From an uncultured Prevotella sp. (GTDB lineage: Bacteria; Bacteroidota; Bacteroidia; Bacteroidales; Bacteroidaceae), in contig CABSIA010000022.1 in NCBI GenBank assembly GCA_902477645.1, forward strand, positions 1-28,812: DNA of 28,812 nt, in the 5' to 3' direction. Each line of letters begins with the position of its first letter. Positions within the stretch are counted from its first letter, which is position 1. Positions 1 through 8,681 of this stretch are shown in pieces. A program made the position numbers and the translations under genes. A model generated the notes under the pieces. That model was given only the letters and a program-made list of their open reading frames with translations. It did not search any database and was not told the DNA's origin.

Positions 1-354
1 CACGGACATGGCCCCGGCTGCTGGGCACCGCTGCTTGTGCGCAAAATCCACTCCATGGCAAGCCTGCAGAGGCGAATCCGCACGGTTCTGACAAAATACG
101 ACTACAACACCTGTAACCTCGCAGCGAGCTACACCGACGGATACAAAAAGATTTTGCCAAAGTATATCATCGACGAATATTGCCCATATACCTTTGAGGG
201 ACACACCGTCATGGGCATAAAAAACTACGACCCGTATCTGAAATGCATGTACGGCGACTACATGACAATACCGCCAGTGGAGAAGCGCATACAGCACAAT
301 TTCGACTATCTCGACCTGAACACACCATACCGGGAGTTTAAAGAGGAAAAATAA
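1..354 (+). CDS. LicD family phosphotransferase, C-terminal part (5' end outside window)
   Basis: The reading frame is open from base 1, so the gene starts upstream and only the last 117 residues are visible. LicD-family proteins transfer phosphocholine or related groups onto cell-surface glycans or teichoic acids. The visible part matches the usual LicD tail: a Y-x4-Y segment, then TFEGHTVMGIKNYDPYL, then the hallmark MYGDYMTIPPVEKRIQH near the C-terminus. The N-terminal nucleotidyltransferase-like core with its metal-binding acidic residues is not in the window, so activity cannot be judged. The next gene starts 32 nt downstream on the same strand, so the two may be co-transcribed, although a glycosidase is not an obvious partner. 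An internal GTG at 37 could be read as a start, but the frame upstream is open and conserved-looking, so a truncated gene is preferred. Confidence 0.75.
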   Translation, partial: HGHGPGCWAPLLVRKIHSMASLQRRIRTVLTKYDYNTCNLAASYTDGYKKILPKYIIDEYCPYTFEGHTVMGIKNYDPYLKCMYGDYMTIPPVEKRIQHNFDYLDLNTPYREFKEEK

Positions 355-386
355 GACAAACAACTACATTACCAAATCTTTACATT

Positions 387-2888
387 ATGATTAAAAAATT
401 TATTCTGATGGCGCTACTTGGCACTGGCATAGCTTTTACTGCGACAGCCGACAGCCATGCCAACAACAAGAAAGCGAAAACAGAAAAGAAAGCCGCAACC
501 AATGTTGTCTCAAGCCTATGCAACGGCATGGATGTGACAATAGAATTCTATTCTCCATCCATTGTAAGGGTTACAAAAAATGCCGCCGGCAACACAATAG
601 CCAAAAAAAGCTATGCGGTGACAATGACTCCAGAGAGAGACATTGACATAAAAACAGAAACTACCGCCAACAGCATTTCTGCCGCATCAAAATTTATCAA
701 GGCAGTAATGAATACCGCTACAGGTGAGATAACTTTCTCAAAAGCCAATGGTGAGGTACTTGTCAAAGACACAAAAACAATTATAACTCCACGCACCGAC
801 GAGGCCAACAAGGGAACATACCGTGTTGCCCAAAACTTCATGCTCGACAGCGACGAGGCTATTTATGGTCTCGGACAGCTCCGTGACACACACATGAGCC
901 AACGCGGACGCAAAGTAGAGATTTGGAACCACAACACCTACATATCCATGCCATACATCACGAGCGAGAAAGGATACGGAATATATTGGGACAATGCCGG
1001 AAAGACTTATTTCGAGGACTCAGAAAGCGGAACCTCATTCATAAGTGAGGTGGGGGTAGCGGCTGACTACTACCTGATGTACGAGGACGGCACTCAAGAC
1101 GGTGTGATAGCAGCCATACGCAACCTTACAGGACAGGCAACAATGTTCCCACTATGGACTATGGGCTACTGGCAATGCCGCGAGCGATACAAGACAAGCG
1201 ACGAGCTGGCTGGAGTGCTCGACAAATTCCGTGAGCTTGAGATACCCGTCGACGGTATCATACAGGACTGGCAATATTGGGGATGCGACTCCAACTGGAA
1301 CGCCATGAAATTCATGAATCCGTACTACATCAATAAAGTCAATGACCCCGCATGGACAAAATATCTGCCCGAAGACCTTAAAAAACTGAAGGCGCAGGCT
1401 GAGCCACGGCTGAAAAGCCCTGAGGAAATGGTAAAGTATGTACACGACAACAACGCACACCTCATGATAAGCATTTGGGCCAATTTCGGACCTTGGACCA
1501 AACAGCACAAGGAACTCAAGAAAATCAACGCACTGCTGCCTTTCGACACCTGGCCGCGGAACCGAGGCGTAATGCCATACGACGTTTTCAACCCCAAAGC
1601 AAGAGACATTTACTGGAAACATCTCACACATCTATACAACATGGATATCGACGCATGGTGGACAGACTCTACAGAGCCCGACCACTTTGAGCACGAGGGT
1701 GACGAGAACTATCAGACTTTCGACGGCTCATGGCTCAGCGTGAAGAACGCTTTCCCTCTGCTTCACAACAAGTCAATATACGAACATCAGCGCAGCATGA
1801 AGAACAACACGAAGCGGCTGTTCCAGATGACCCGCAGCGGCTCGTTCGGCATTCAGCATTATGGAACCTTGTCGTGGAGCGGTGACATAAATGCCAGTTG
1901 GAATGAGATGAAAAACCAGATACCATCGGGTCTTAACTACTCTCTGTGCGGCATACCGTTCTGGAATACCGACATAGGCGGATTCTTCTACTGGGACTAC
2001 CGCAACGACCCGAAAAACCCGGCCCTTCAAGAACTGCACACCCGATGGATGCAATGGGGAACATTCATGCCGCTGATGCGCAATCACAGCTCATCACCAA
2101 TGACAAGTGAAGTGTATTTCTTCGGCAAAAAAGGCGACTGGTGCTACGACGCCATGGTGAATGCCATAAAGCTCCGATACCGGCTGTTGCCTTACATATA
2201 CAGCATGGCGGCCGACTGCGTGCAGCGCAGCGGAACCATGATGCGCGCACTCGTTATGGACTTCAGTTCAGACAAAAGGGCATCACGGCTCAACGATGAG
2301 TATATGTTTGGGCGAAACCTGCTCGTAAAACCTGTCACAGACCCTCTATACACATGGAGGGACAACCACAAAAACGGACATGAGATATACCCCGAAACCG
2401 CCAAGGCTGCGGCTCCTGTGAAGGTTTATCTGCCAAAGGGTACTAAATGGTTCGATTTTTGGGACAACACCATGTACGATGGCGGACAGGAAATTCTCAG
2501 ACCTTGCCCCATCAGCATAATGCCTGTTTTCGTAAAGGCCGGCACCATAATGCCTTTCGGACCCGATGTGCAGTACAGCAACCAGAAACCATGGGACAAT
2601 ATCGAGATTAGGGTTTACCCCGGCGCCGACGGCAAATTCGTGCTGTATGAGGACGAGGGCGACAACTACAATTACGAGAAGGGACAGTTCTCTGAGATTA
2701 CATTCACCTACAACGACGCAACCCGCCAGCTCAGCGTCAGCGACCGCAAAGGCTCTTTCAAGGGTATGTTGGAAACAAGAAAATTCAATATAACGCTTGT
2801 AGGAAAAGACTGCGCACCCGGCAATGAGCCAGCCAAAAACGGAACAACGGTAGAATACTCAGGAAAAGCCGTTTCCGTAAAACTGTAG
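387..2888 (+). CDS. Secreted glycoside hydrolase family 31 (alpha-glucosidase/alpha-xylosidase type)
   Basis: This 833-residue protein begins with a Sec signal peptide (MIKK, then a hydrophobic run and an Ala-rich end, cleavage near residue 25), so it acts in the periplasm or at the surface. An N-terminal beta-sandwich (about 30-230) is followed by the GH31 TIM barrel (about 240-590) and C-terminal beta domains including a DUF5110-like part (about 690-760). The nucleophile is expected to be Asp427 in DAWWTDSTEPD, and the acid/base Asp500 in TLSWSGDINASW. DGIIQDWQYWG, near 290, is the conserved barrel strand seen in Bacteroidota GH31 enzymes. It should release alpha-linked glucose or xylose from oligosaccharides by the retaining mechanism. 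The exact substrate cannot be read from sequence. No SusC/SusD pair or other CAZyme is adjacent in the window, so it is not visibly part of a polysaccharide utilisation locus. Confidence 0.9.
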   Translation: MIKKFILMALLGTGIAFTATADSHANNKKAKTEKKAATNVVSSLCNGMDVTIEFYSPSIVRVTKNAAGNTIAKKSYAVTMTPERDIDIKTETTANSISAASKFIKAVMNTATGEITFSKANGEVLVKDTKTIITPRTDEANKGTYRVAQNFMLDSDEAIYGLGQLRDTHMSQRGRKVEIWNHNTYISMPYITSEKGYGIYWDNAGKTYFEDSESGTSFISEVGVAADYYLMYEDGTQDGVIAAIRNLTGQATMFPLWTMGYWQCRERYKTSDELAGVLDKFRELEIPVDGIIQDWQYWGCDSNWNAMKFMNPYYINKVNDPAWTKYLPEDLKKLKAQAEPRLKSPEEMVKYVHDNNAHLMISIWANFGPWTKQHKELKKINALLPFDTWPRNRGVMPYDVFNPKARDIYWKHLTHLYNMDIDAWWTDSTEPDHFEHEGDENYQTFDGSWLSVKNAFPLLHNKSIYEHQRSMKNNTKRLFQMTRSGSFGIQHYGTLSWSGDINASWNEMKNQIPSGLNYSLCGIPFWNTDIGGFFYWDYRNDPKNPALQELHTRWMQWGTFMPLMRNHSSSPMTSEVYFFGKKGDWCYDAMVNAIKLRYRLLPYIYSMAADCVQRSGTMMRALVMDFSSDKRASRLNDEYMFGRNLLVKPVTDPLYTWRDNHKNGHEIYPETAKAAAPVKVYLPKGTKWFDFWDNTMYDGGQEILRPCPISIMPVFVKAGTIMPFGPDVQYSNQKPWDNIEIRVYPGADGKFVLYEDEGDNYNYEKGQFSEITFTYNDATRQLSVSDRKGSFKGMLETRKFNITLVGKDCAPGNEPAKNGTTVEYSGKAVSVKL

Positions 2889-2981
2889 AAAACCATCATA
2901 ATTCTTTTTTATTTTCGGTGAGAATTTATAGAACCCACCTTCAGCATCATTAAAAACCCACGCTAAAAATACAACAGGGCA

Positions 2982-3037
2982 CAATTGGCAATGAAGCCGC
3001 TTGCGATAGCCAACGCAAGCGGCTTCATTGCCAATTG
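2982..3037. repeat. Perfect palindrome, 24-bp arms, 8-nt loop
   Basis: Arms 2982-3005 and 3014-3037 are exact reverse complements, with the loop ATAGCCAA. The left arm starts CAATTGGCAATGAAGCCG. A run of seven T begins 13 nt after the right arm (3050-3056). It lies between the GH31 stop and the leuS promoter, so it may end GH31 transcription, or it may be a dispersed palindromic element. The T-run is farther from the stem than in a standard intrinsic terminator. Confidence 0.85.
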
Positions 3038-3223
3038 CAAGCGGTCGCGTTTTTTTGCGGTATATGAAACCGTTTTTTAGATTTAAATTCAGAATAGAAA
3101 ATTTTGCCACAGGACAGGTGAAGAAACTCACAAAACAGAAAAAAAGTGGGTTTTATACAGAAATATCGGCTAAAAACATTAACTTTGCAAAAGATAGGCT
3201 GCACTCGGCAATACTCAAATAAA

Positions 3224-3254
3224 TTTGGCATTGCTCCCGTTTGCACTATCTTTG
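3224..3254 (+). promoter_or_regulatory. leuS promoter (Bacteroidota sigma-ABfr type)
   Basis: TTTG at 3224-3227, a 19-nt spacer and TATCTTTG at 3247-3254 fit the Bacteroidota consensus (-33 TTTG, -7 TAnnTTTG). The start codon lies 40 nt downstream. It probably drives the five-gene run leuS to porZ. Confidence 0.75.
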
Positions 3255-3294
3255 CAGACAGCATCGAAATATAAATATGTATAAATAACAAGAT

Positions 3295-6228
3295 ATGGAA
3301 TACAATTTCAGAGAAATCGAGAAGAAATGGCAACAGAAATGGGTCGCTGACAAGACCTATAGGGTTGTGGAGGACAAGGACAAAAAGAAATTTTATGTGC
3401 TCAATATGTTCCCCTATCCGTCGGGAGCCGGACTGCATGTAGGCCACCCGCTGGGATATATAGCGAGCGATATTTATGCCAGATACAAGCGCCTGCAGGG
3501 TTTCAACGTGCTGAACCCTATGGGCTACGACGCATACGGACTGCCGGCTGAGCAGTACGCCATTCAGACAGGACAGCATCCGGAGAAAACAACTGTCACA
3601 AACATAAACCGCTACCGTGAGCAGCTGGACAAAATTGGATTCTCGTTTGACTGGGACCGCGAGGTGCGCACATGCGACCCTGGATATTACAAATGGACGC
3701 AGTGGGCTTTCCAGAAAATGTTCAACTCTTATTACTGCACATCGTGCCAGAAAGCAAAACCAATAGAAAACCTTATAAAGTATTTCAGCGAGAACGGCTC
3801 AAAGAATTTGCATGTCGCCCAGAGCGAGGAACTCGACTTCACTGCCGCAGAATGGAATGCCATGAGCGAGAAGAAACAGCAGCAAATTCTGATGAACTAC
3901 CGCATAGCCTATATGGGCGAGACAATGGTAAACTGGTGTCCGGGACTGGGCACAGTGCTTGCCAACGACGAGGTTGTCGACGGTGTGAGCGAGCGTGGCG
4001 GTTTCCCTGTAGTCCAGAAAAAAATGAAGCAGTGGTGTCTGCGTGTGTCAGCATACGCACAGCGCCTGCTCGACGGTCTGGAGACTGTAGACTGGACAGA
4101 CTCTATAAAAGAGACACAACGCAACTGGATAGGCCGCTCAGAGGGAACTGAGATGCAGTTCAAAATTGCGGGAACCGACGAGAGTTTCACCATTTTCACT
4201 ACCCGTGCAGACACCATTTTCGGTGTCACCTTCATGGTGCTTGCCCCTGAGAGCGAGCTTGTTCAGCAGTTGACAACGGCAGAGCAGAAAGCCGAGGTCG
4301 ACGAATATCTCGCATACGTCAAGAAGCGCACGGAGCTTGACCGCATGAGCGACAGGAAAGTAACCGGTGTGTTCTCCGGCTCATACGCCGTAAATCCTTT
4401 TACAGGCGACAAAATTCCTGTTTGGATTTCAGAATATGTGCTTGCCGGATATGGCACAGGCGCAATTATGGCCGTACCAGCCCACGACTCCCGTGACTAT
4501 GCGTTTGCCAAACATTTCAACTTGCCGATAATTCCATTGATTGAGGGTGCAGACGTAAGCGAGGAGAGTTTCGACGCAAAAGAGGGCACAGTAATCAACA
4601 GTCCGGCCCCCTCCAACTCCCCCAAGGGGGAGGGCAACTCTTCATTCTCGTTGAACGGTCTTAGCGTAAAGGAGGCTATCGCCGCAACAAAGAAGTTTGT
4701 CACCGAGCACAACCTCGGACGCGTGAAGGTGAACTCCCGCCTGCGTGACGCTATATTCTCACGCCAGCGCTATTGGGGCGAGCCGTTCCCTGTTTACTAT
4801 AAGGACGGCATGCCTTACATGATACCAGAGGAGTGCCTGCCGCTTGAGTTGCCAGAGATCGACAAATACGAGCCAACCGAGACAGGTGAGCCTCCATTGG
4901 GACGGGCAAAAATCTGGGCTTGGGACACAAAGGAAAACAAAGTTGTTGACAAGCAGCTTGTAGACAACGAGACCATTTTCCCGCTCGAACTTTTCACCAT
5001 GCCTGGATTTGCAGGCTCGTCGGCTTACTACCTGCGCTATATGGATCCGAAGGACAATGATGCTCTTGTGGCAAAAGACATCGACGGCTATTGGCAAAAC
5101 GTAGACCTCTATGTTGGCGGAACTGAGCATGCCACAGGACACCTTATCTACTCACGTTTTTGGAACAAATTCCTCTTCGACTACGGAGTCAGCTGCAAGG
5201 AAGAGCCATTCCAGAAACTCGTAAATCAGGGAATGATACAGGGCCGCTCAAACTTTGTTTACAGAATAGCGGCCCCCTCTAACTCCCCCGAGGGGGAGAA
5301 CTCTGACGGAGTAAACAAGGATGCTTCATCCCCCCTTGGGGGAAACGTGGGGGGCCACCCAACCTTCGTTTCTCTTAACTTGAAGGACCAGTACGACGTG
5401 ACCCCAATCCACGTAGACGTAAACATCGTACAGAACGACGTTCTCGACATTGAGGCTTTCAAGGCATGGCGGCCAGAATACAACAATGCGGAACTAATAC
5501 TCGAAGACGGCAAATACATCTGCGGATGGGCTGTTGAGAAGATGTCGAAATCTATGTTCAACGTTGTAAATCCCGACATGATTGTTGAGAAATACGGTGC
5601 CGACACATTGCGTCTCTACGAGATGTTTCTCGGCCCTGTAGAGCAGTCTAAGCCTTGGGACACCAACGGTATCGACGGCTGTCACCGCTTCCTGAAGAAA
5701 TTCTGGGGACTCTACTTCGGCAGAGCTGAGGGCGAGATTCTTGTCAACGGCGACGAGCCTTCGAAAGAGAGCCTGAAAAGTCTTCACAAGCTCATCAAAA
5801 AGGTGACGCAGGACATCGAGAATTTCTCTTACAACACATCCATCTCGGCATTTATGATTGCCGTCAGCGAGCTGTCGCAGCAAAAATGTCACAGCCGCGA
5901 GATTTTGAAGCCGCTGGCTGTTCTGCTGGCTCCGTTCGCACCTCATATAGCCGAGGAGCTTTGGGAGACACTGGGCGGCGAGGGCAGCGTTTGCGACGCC
6001 CAATGGCCAGTCTGCAACGAGAGCTATCTCGTGGAGAGCGAGATGCAGCTCACCATAAGCTTCAACGGTAAGGCACGCTACCAGATGACATTCCCTGCCG
6101 ACACCACCAACGACGACATACAGAAAACTGTGCTTGCCGACGAGAAAGCGGCAAAATATATTGACGGAAAGCAGGTTATGAAGGTAATCGTCGTACCAAA
6201 GAAAATTGTAAATATAGTTATAAAATAA
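3295..6228 (+). CDS. leuS: Leucine--tRNA ligase with two in-frame palindromic-element insertions
   Basis: This 977-residue cytoplasmic class I synthetase charges tRNA-Leu. The HIGH motif is HVGH at 48-51, within YPSGAGLHVGHPLGY. The CP1 editing domain shows TTRADT at 302-307 and AVPAHDSRD at 393-401, including the Asp used to position the mischarged amino acid. KMSKS is at 749-753. Two inserts interrupt otherwise typical sequence. Residues 438-449 (APSNSPKGEGNS) lie just after the editing core. Residues 660 to about 689, beginning APSNSPEGENS, lie before KMSKS in the region of the leucine-specific domain. Both are encoded by GC-rich palindromic DNA, described separately. Apart from these the gene looks intact and must be functional unless a second copy exists. 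It is the first gene of a tight operon, with 6 nt to the next start. Confidence 0.97.
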   Translation: MEYNFREIEKKWQQKWVADKTYRVVEDKDKKKFYVLNMFPYPSGAGLHVGHPLGYIASDIYARYKRLQGFNVLNPMGYDAYGLPAEQYAIQTGQHPEKTTVTNINRYREQLDKIGFSFDWDREVRTCDPGYYKWTQWAFQKMFNSYYCTSCQKAKPIENLIKYFSENGSKNLHVAQSEELDFTAAEWNAMSEKKQQQILMNYRIAYMGETMVNWCPGLGTVLANDEVVDGVSERGGFPVVQKKMKQWCLRVSAYAQRLLDGLETVDWTDSIKETQRNWIGRSEGTEMQFKIAGTDESFTIFTTRADTIFGVTFMVLAPESELVQQLTTAEQKAEVDEYLAYVKKRTELDRMSDRKVTGVFSGSYAVNPFTGDKIPVWISEYVLAGYGTGAIMAVPAHDSRDYAFAKHFNLPIIPLIEGADVSEESFDAKEGTVINSPAPSNSPKGEGNSSFSLNGLSVKEAIAATKKFVTEHNLGRVKVNSRLRDAIFSRQRYWGEPFPVYYKDGMPYMIPEECLPLELPEIDKYEPTETGEPPLGRAKIWAWDTKENKVVDKQLVDNETIFPLELFTMPGFAGSSAYYLRYMDPKDNDALVAKDIDGYWQNVDLYVGGTEHATGHLIYSRFWNKFLFDYGVSCKEEPFQKLVNQGMIQGRSNFVYRIAAPSNSPEGENSDGVNKDASSPLGGNVGGHPTFVSLNLKDQYDVTPIHVDVNIVQNDVLDIEAFKAWRPEYNNAELILEDGKYICGWAVEKMSKSMFNVVNPDMIVEKYGADTLRLYEMFLGPVEQSKPWDTNGIDGCHRFLKKFWGLYFGRAEGEILVNGDEPSKESLKSLHKLIKKVTQDIENFSYNTSISAFMIAVSELSQQKCHSREILKPLAVLLAPFAPHIAEELWETLGGEGSVCDAQWPVCNESYLVESEMQLTISFNGKARYQMTFPADTTNDDIQKTVLADEKAAKYIDGKQVMKVIVVPKKIVNIVIK
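4605..4634. repeat. Short palindromic element inside leuS (copy A)
   Basis: The element starts GGCCCCCTCCAACTCCCCC and contains the hairpin CTCCCCC-AA-GGGGGAG (4617-4632). It is read in frame as APSNSPKGEG. It shares its first roughly 36 nt, allowing a 3-nt indel and two substitutions, with the left half of copy B at 5271. It appears to be a half-length version or remnant of that element. Confidence 0.85.
5271..5357. repeat. Miniature inverted-repeat element inside leuS (copy B)
   Basis: This segment of about 87 bp begins GGCCCCCTCTAACTCCCCC and ends CCCCCTTGGGGGAAACGTGG followed by GGGGCC. The right end, reverse-complemented, starts GGCCCCCCACGTTTCCCCC, so the two ends form an imperfect inverted repeat around a centre at about 5310-5325. 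Within leuS the element is read without stops as about 29 extra residues. The flanking protein (NFVYRI before, TFVSLNLKDQYD after) would join directly in a normal LeuRS. Confidence 0.85.
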
Positions 6229-6234
6229 TTATGA

Positions 6235-7167
6235 ATGATTAAGCAAGAGATTATATACGAAGTAAAGGACTACCTCTACATCACGTTAGGTCTGCTTCTT
6301 TACACTTTCGGATTTACAGTGTTCCTGTTGCCCTACGAGATAGTGACGGGAGGAATTGCGGGTATAGGTGCCATAATTTTCTACAGCACCGGATTTCCCG
6401 TGCAGTACACATTCTTTTTAATAAATGCAGCACTCATCATCCTTGCGCTGAAAACGTTAGGATGGAAATTCCTCACAAAGACTATCTATGCCACTTTTGC
6501 GCTTACCTTCATGCTTGAGATGGCGCAAAAGATTATCATACAGCCAGATGGAACATTCTATAAGCTGCTTGGAGAGAACAACGACTTCATGTCGCTGGTC
6601 ATAGGATGTATCATAACAGGAACAGCTCTTGCAACAGTCTTTCTTCACAATGGCAGTACCGGCGGCACCGACATAGTTGCCGCCGTACTGAACAAGTTTC
6701 ATAACATATCGCTTGGAAGGGCATTGATTATCGTCGACTTCTGCATCATCGGGAGCTGTCTTTTCATCGACCAGTTCGGAACTCTCGATGTCAGATTTGG
6801 CAAAGTGGTGTTCGGTTTGTGCACAATGCTCATAGAATGTCTGATGCTCGACTATGTGATGTATTGGCAGAGACAGTCGGTGCAGTTCATGATTTTTTCA
6901 AAAAAATATCAGGAAATAGCATACGCCATAAGTTGCAAGACAGACCATACCCTGACCATACTCGACGGACATGGCTTCTGGACAGGAAAGCCCACAAAGG
7001 TGATATGTCTGCTGGCTAAAAAAAGCGAGAGCGTGCTTATTTTCCGTCTGATAAAACAAATTGACCCCAACGCATTTGTGAGCCAAAGCTCGGTAATAGG
7101 CGTGTATGGCGAAGGCTTCGACGAGATGAAAGTAAAGATAAAAACCGAACCGGCAGAAAAACAATAA
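6235..7167 (+). CDS. YitT family membrane protein (DUF161/DUF2179)
   Basis: This 310-residue inner-membrane protein has about five to six transmembrane segments in its first 220 residues (such as ITLGLLLYTFGFTVFLLP near 16-33) and a soluble C-terminal DUF2179-like domain of about 80 residues. The LLPYEIVTGGIAGIGAI segment and GSTGGTDIVAAVLNK are characteristic of the YitT family. The molecular function of the family is not established; transport has been suggested. The start is the ATG at 6235, because an ATG four bases earlier (6231) meets a stop after three codons. It lies 6 nt after leuS and 7 nt before rdgB, so it is almost certainly co-transcribed with both. Confidence 0.88.
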   Translation: MIKQEIIYEVKDYLYITLGLLLYTFGFTVFLLPYEIVTGGIAGIGAIIFYSTGFPVQYTFFLINAALIILALKTLGWKFLTKTIYATFALTFMLEMAQKIIIQPDGTFYKLLGENNDFMSLVIGCIITGTALATVFLHNGSTGGTDIVAAVLNKFHNISLGRALIIVDFCIIGSCLFIDQFGTLDVRFGKVVFGLCTMLIECLMLDYVMYWQRQSVQFMIFSKKYQEIAYAISCKTDHTLTILDGHGFWTGKPTKVICLLAKKSESVLIFRLIKQIDPNAFVSQSSVIGVYGEGFDEMKVKIKTEPAEKQ

Positions 7168-7174
7168 ATCCAAA

Positions 7175-7795
7175 ATGAAAATAATATTAGCAACCAACAA
7201 CGAGCACAAAATCTCGGAGATAAAGAATATTCTCGGCGAAGGTTTTGATGTTCTGTCGCTGAAAGAGGTAGGCATTGATACCGATATAGAGGAAAACGGA
7301 CAAACACTGCAGGAAAACTCATATATAAAAGCAGCTTTTGTTGCCGACAGCCTCGAAAAGTCCGGTTATCCGCAACCTTTCACTGTCGCTGCCGACGATA
7401 CAGGACTGGAGGTCGAGGCACTGAACGGCGCACCGGGAGTACACAGCGCGCGGTATGCCGAGGGTACCGACCACAACAGCGAGGCAAATATGGCGAAACT
7501 TCTCCATGAGTTGGAGGAAAAAGAAAACCGCAAGGCTTGTTTCCGCACCGTCATCAGTCTCATAGAATCTGCCGAGCCAACGGAGGAACAGGAGGCCATA
7601 TTTTTCGAGGGTAGGGTAGATGGCACTATCCTGACAGAGAAACATGGCAGCGAGGGGTTCGGCTATGACCCGGTTTTTCAGCCTGACGGCTACGACAAGT
7701 CGTTTGCAGAGTTAGGTCTGGAAATAAAAAATAAAATATCACACAGGGCAAGAGCCATTGAGAAACTTGCCGCATTTCTGAAAAATGAAAAATAG
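7175..7795 (+). CDS. rdgB: Non-canonical purine NTP pyrophosphatase (RdgB/HAM1)
   Basis: This 206-residue cytoplasmic enzyme hydrolyses ITP, dITP and XTP to monophosphates and so keeps deaminated purines out of nucleic acids. Family motifs are in order: LATNNEHKISEI at the N-terminus (substrate binding), ADDTGLEV at 73-80 (metal-binding acidic pair), GAPGVHSARYA at 85-95, and SEGFGYDPVF with the later KNKISHRARA near the C-terminus. The length is standard for the family. Its last codons overlap the next gene's start by 11 nt, which suggests translational coupling. Confidence 0.95.
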   Translation: MKIILATNNEHKISEIKNILGEGFDVLSLKEVGIDTDIEENGQTLQENSYIKAAFVADSLEKSGYPQPFTVAADDTGLEVEALNGAPGVHSARYAEGTDHNSEANMAKLLHELEEKENRKACFRTVISLIESAEPTEEQEAIFFEGRVDGTILTEKHGSEGFGYDPVFQPDGYDKSFAELGLEIKNKISHRARAIEKLAAFLKNEK

Positions 7796-8681
7796 CATAT
7801 CGGTCCTGATACCATGCTATAACTGCAGATGCAGGGAACTCGTCAGCTCCCTGCACTTTCTCTTGGAAAAAGAAAAGAATGCAGACAGCACATTCCGTTA
7901 CGAGGTTATTGTCGCCGATGACGGAAGTACTTGTCACGACATCATAAATTACAACAAATCTATCAATGAACTGCCCGATTGCAGATATATAACGAGAGGC
8001 TGCAATGTCGGCAGGGCCGCAATCCGTAACTTCCTTGCAAAAAAGGCCTCTCTTGAAAATTTTTTATTTCTTGACGGAGATATAACCATTACCGACAACT
8101 CATTTATAAGCAAATACCGGCAGACGGAGGCCGATGTTGTTGTAGGCGGTCTGACAATAGGCGGCGACAGCAGAAAACTTAACCGAAACATAAGATTTCT
8201 ATATGAGAAAGCCGCTGAGAACGCACACAACGCCGACAGCAGAAAAAAGTCTGAGCACAAGGAATTCCGCACAATAAACTTCATGATCAGCAGACGGCTG
8301 GCACTGCGGTTTCCTTTCAATGAGAACTTCAAAGGCTATGGATATGAGGATGTTCTGATGGGAAAAGAACTAAGCGGGAACAACATCCGTATAGAGCATA
8401 TAGACAATCCTGTTGTTCTTGACGACTACGAGGACAACGAGACATTCGTAGCCAAAACTGAAGAGGCTATGCGCACACTGAAAGAGTTTGAGAACGAGCT
8501 GCAAGGCTATTCCACACTTCTTACCTATTACGGAAAAATTAAGAAATGGCATCTTGCAACATGTGTGAGAATGATACACAGCATCTTCGGCAAGAGCATA
8601 AGAAAGAACCTTGCAGGCAATAATCCGCAACTTTTTCTGTTTAATTTATATAAACTAATATATTTCACATCGTTATCATGA
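7785..8681 (+). CDS. Glycosyltransferase family 2
   Basis: This 298-residue GT-A-fold protein starts with SVLIPCYN and VIVADDGST (nucleotide-sugar binding), has the metal-binding DGD at 97-99 in FLFLDGDIT, and ends with GYGYEDVLMG at 184-193, the acidic motif seen in galactosyltransferase-like GT2 members. No transmembrane segment is evident, so it probably works at the cytoplasmic face on a lipid-linked glycan. The sugar and acceptor are unknown. It overlaps rdgB by 11 nt and porZ by 4 nt (ATGA). Because type IX cargo is anchored to a surface glycan in some Bacteroidota, the coupling to porZ may be meaningful, but that is inference. Confidence 0.9.
   Translation: MKNSISVLIPCYNCRCRELVSSLHFLLEKEKNADSTFRYEVIVADDGSTCHDIINYNKSINELPDCRYITRGCNVGRAAIRNFLAKKASLENFLFLDGDITITDNSFISKYRQTEADVVVGGLTIGGDSRKLNRNIRFLYEKAAENAHNADSRKKSEHKEFRTINFMISRRLALRFPFNENFKGYGYEDVLMGKELSGNNIRIEHIDNPVVLDDYEDNETFVAKTEEAMRTLKEFENELQGYSTLLTYYGKIKKWHLATCVRMIHSIFGKSIRKNLAGNNPQLFLFNLYKLIYFTSLS

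Larger units (their letters stand above)
2889..3294. other. Gene-free interval between GH31 and leuS
   Basis: These 406 nt hold the 24-bp-arm palindrome (2982-3037), an AT-rich stretch and the leuS promoter. A second TAACTTTG box at 3180-3187 has no good -33 partner. A 64-codon open frame at 3028-3222 starts inside the palindrome and has no recognisable protein features, so it is not called as a gene. Confidence 0.7.

Noticed and set aside
3028..3222. 64-codon open frame upstream of leuS
   Set aside because: It begins inside the palindrome, has no recognisable protein features, and its 3' part approaches the leuS promoter.
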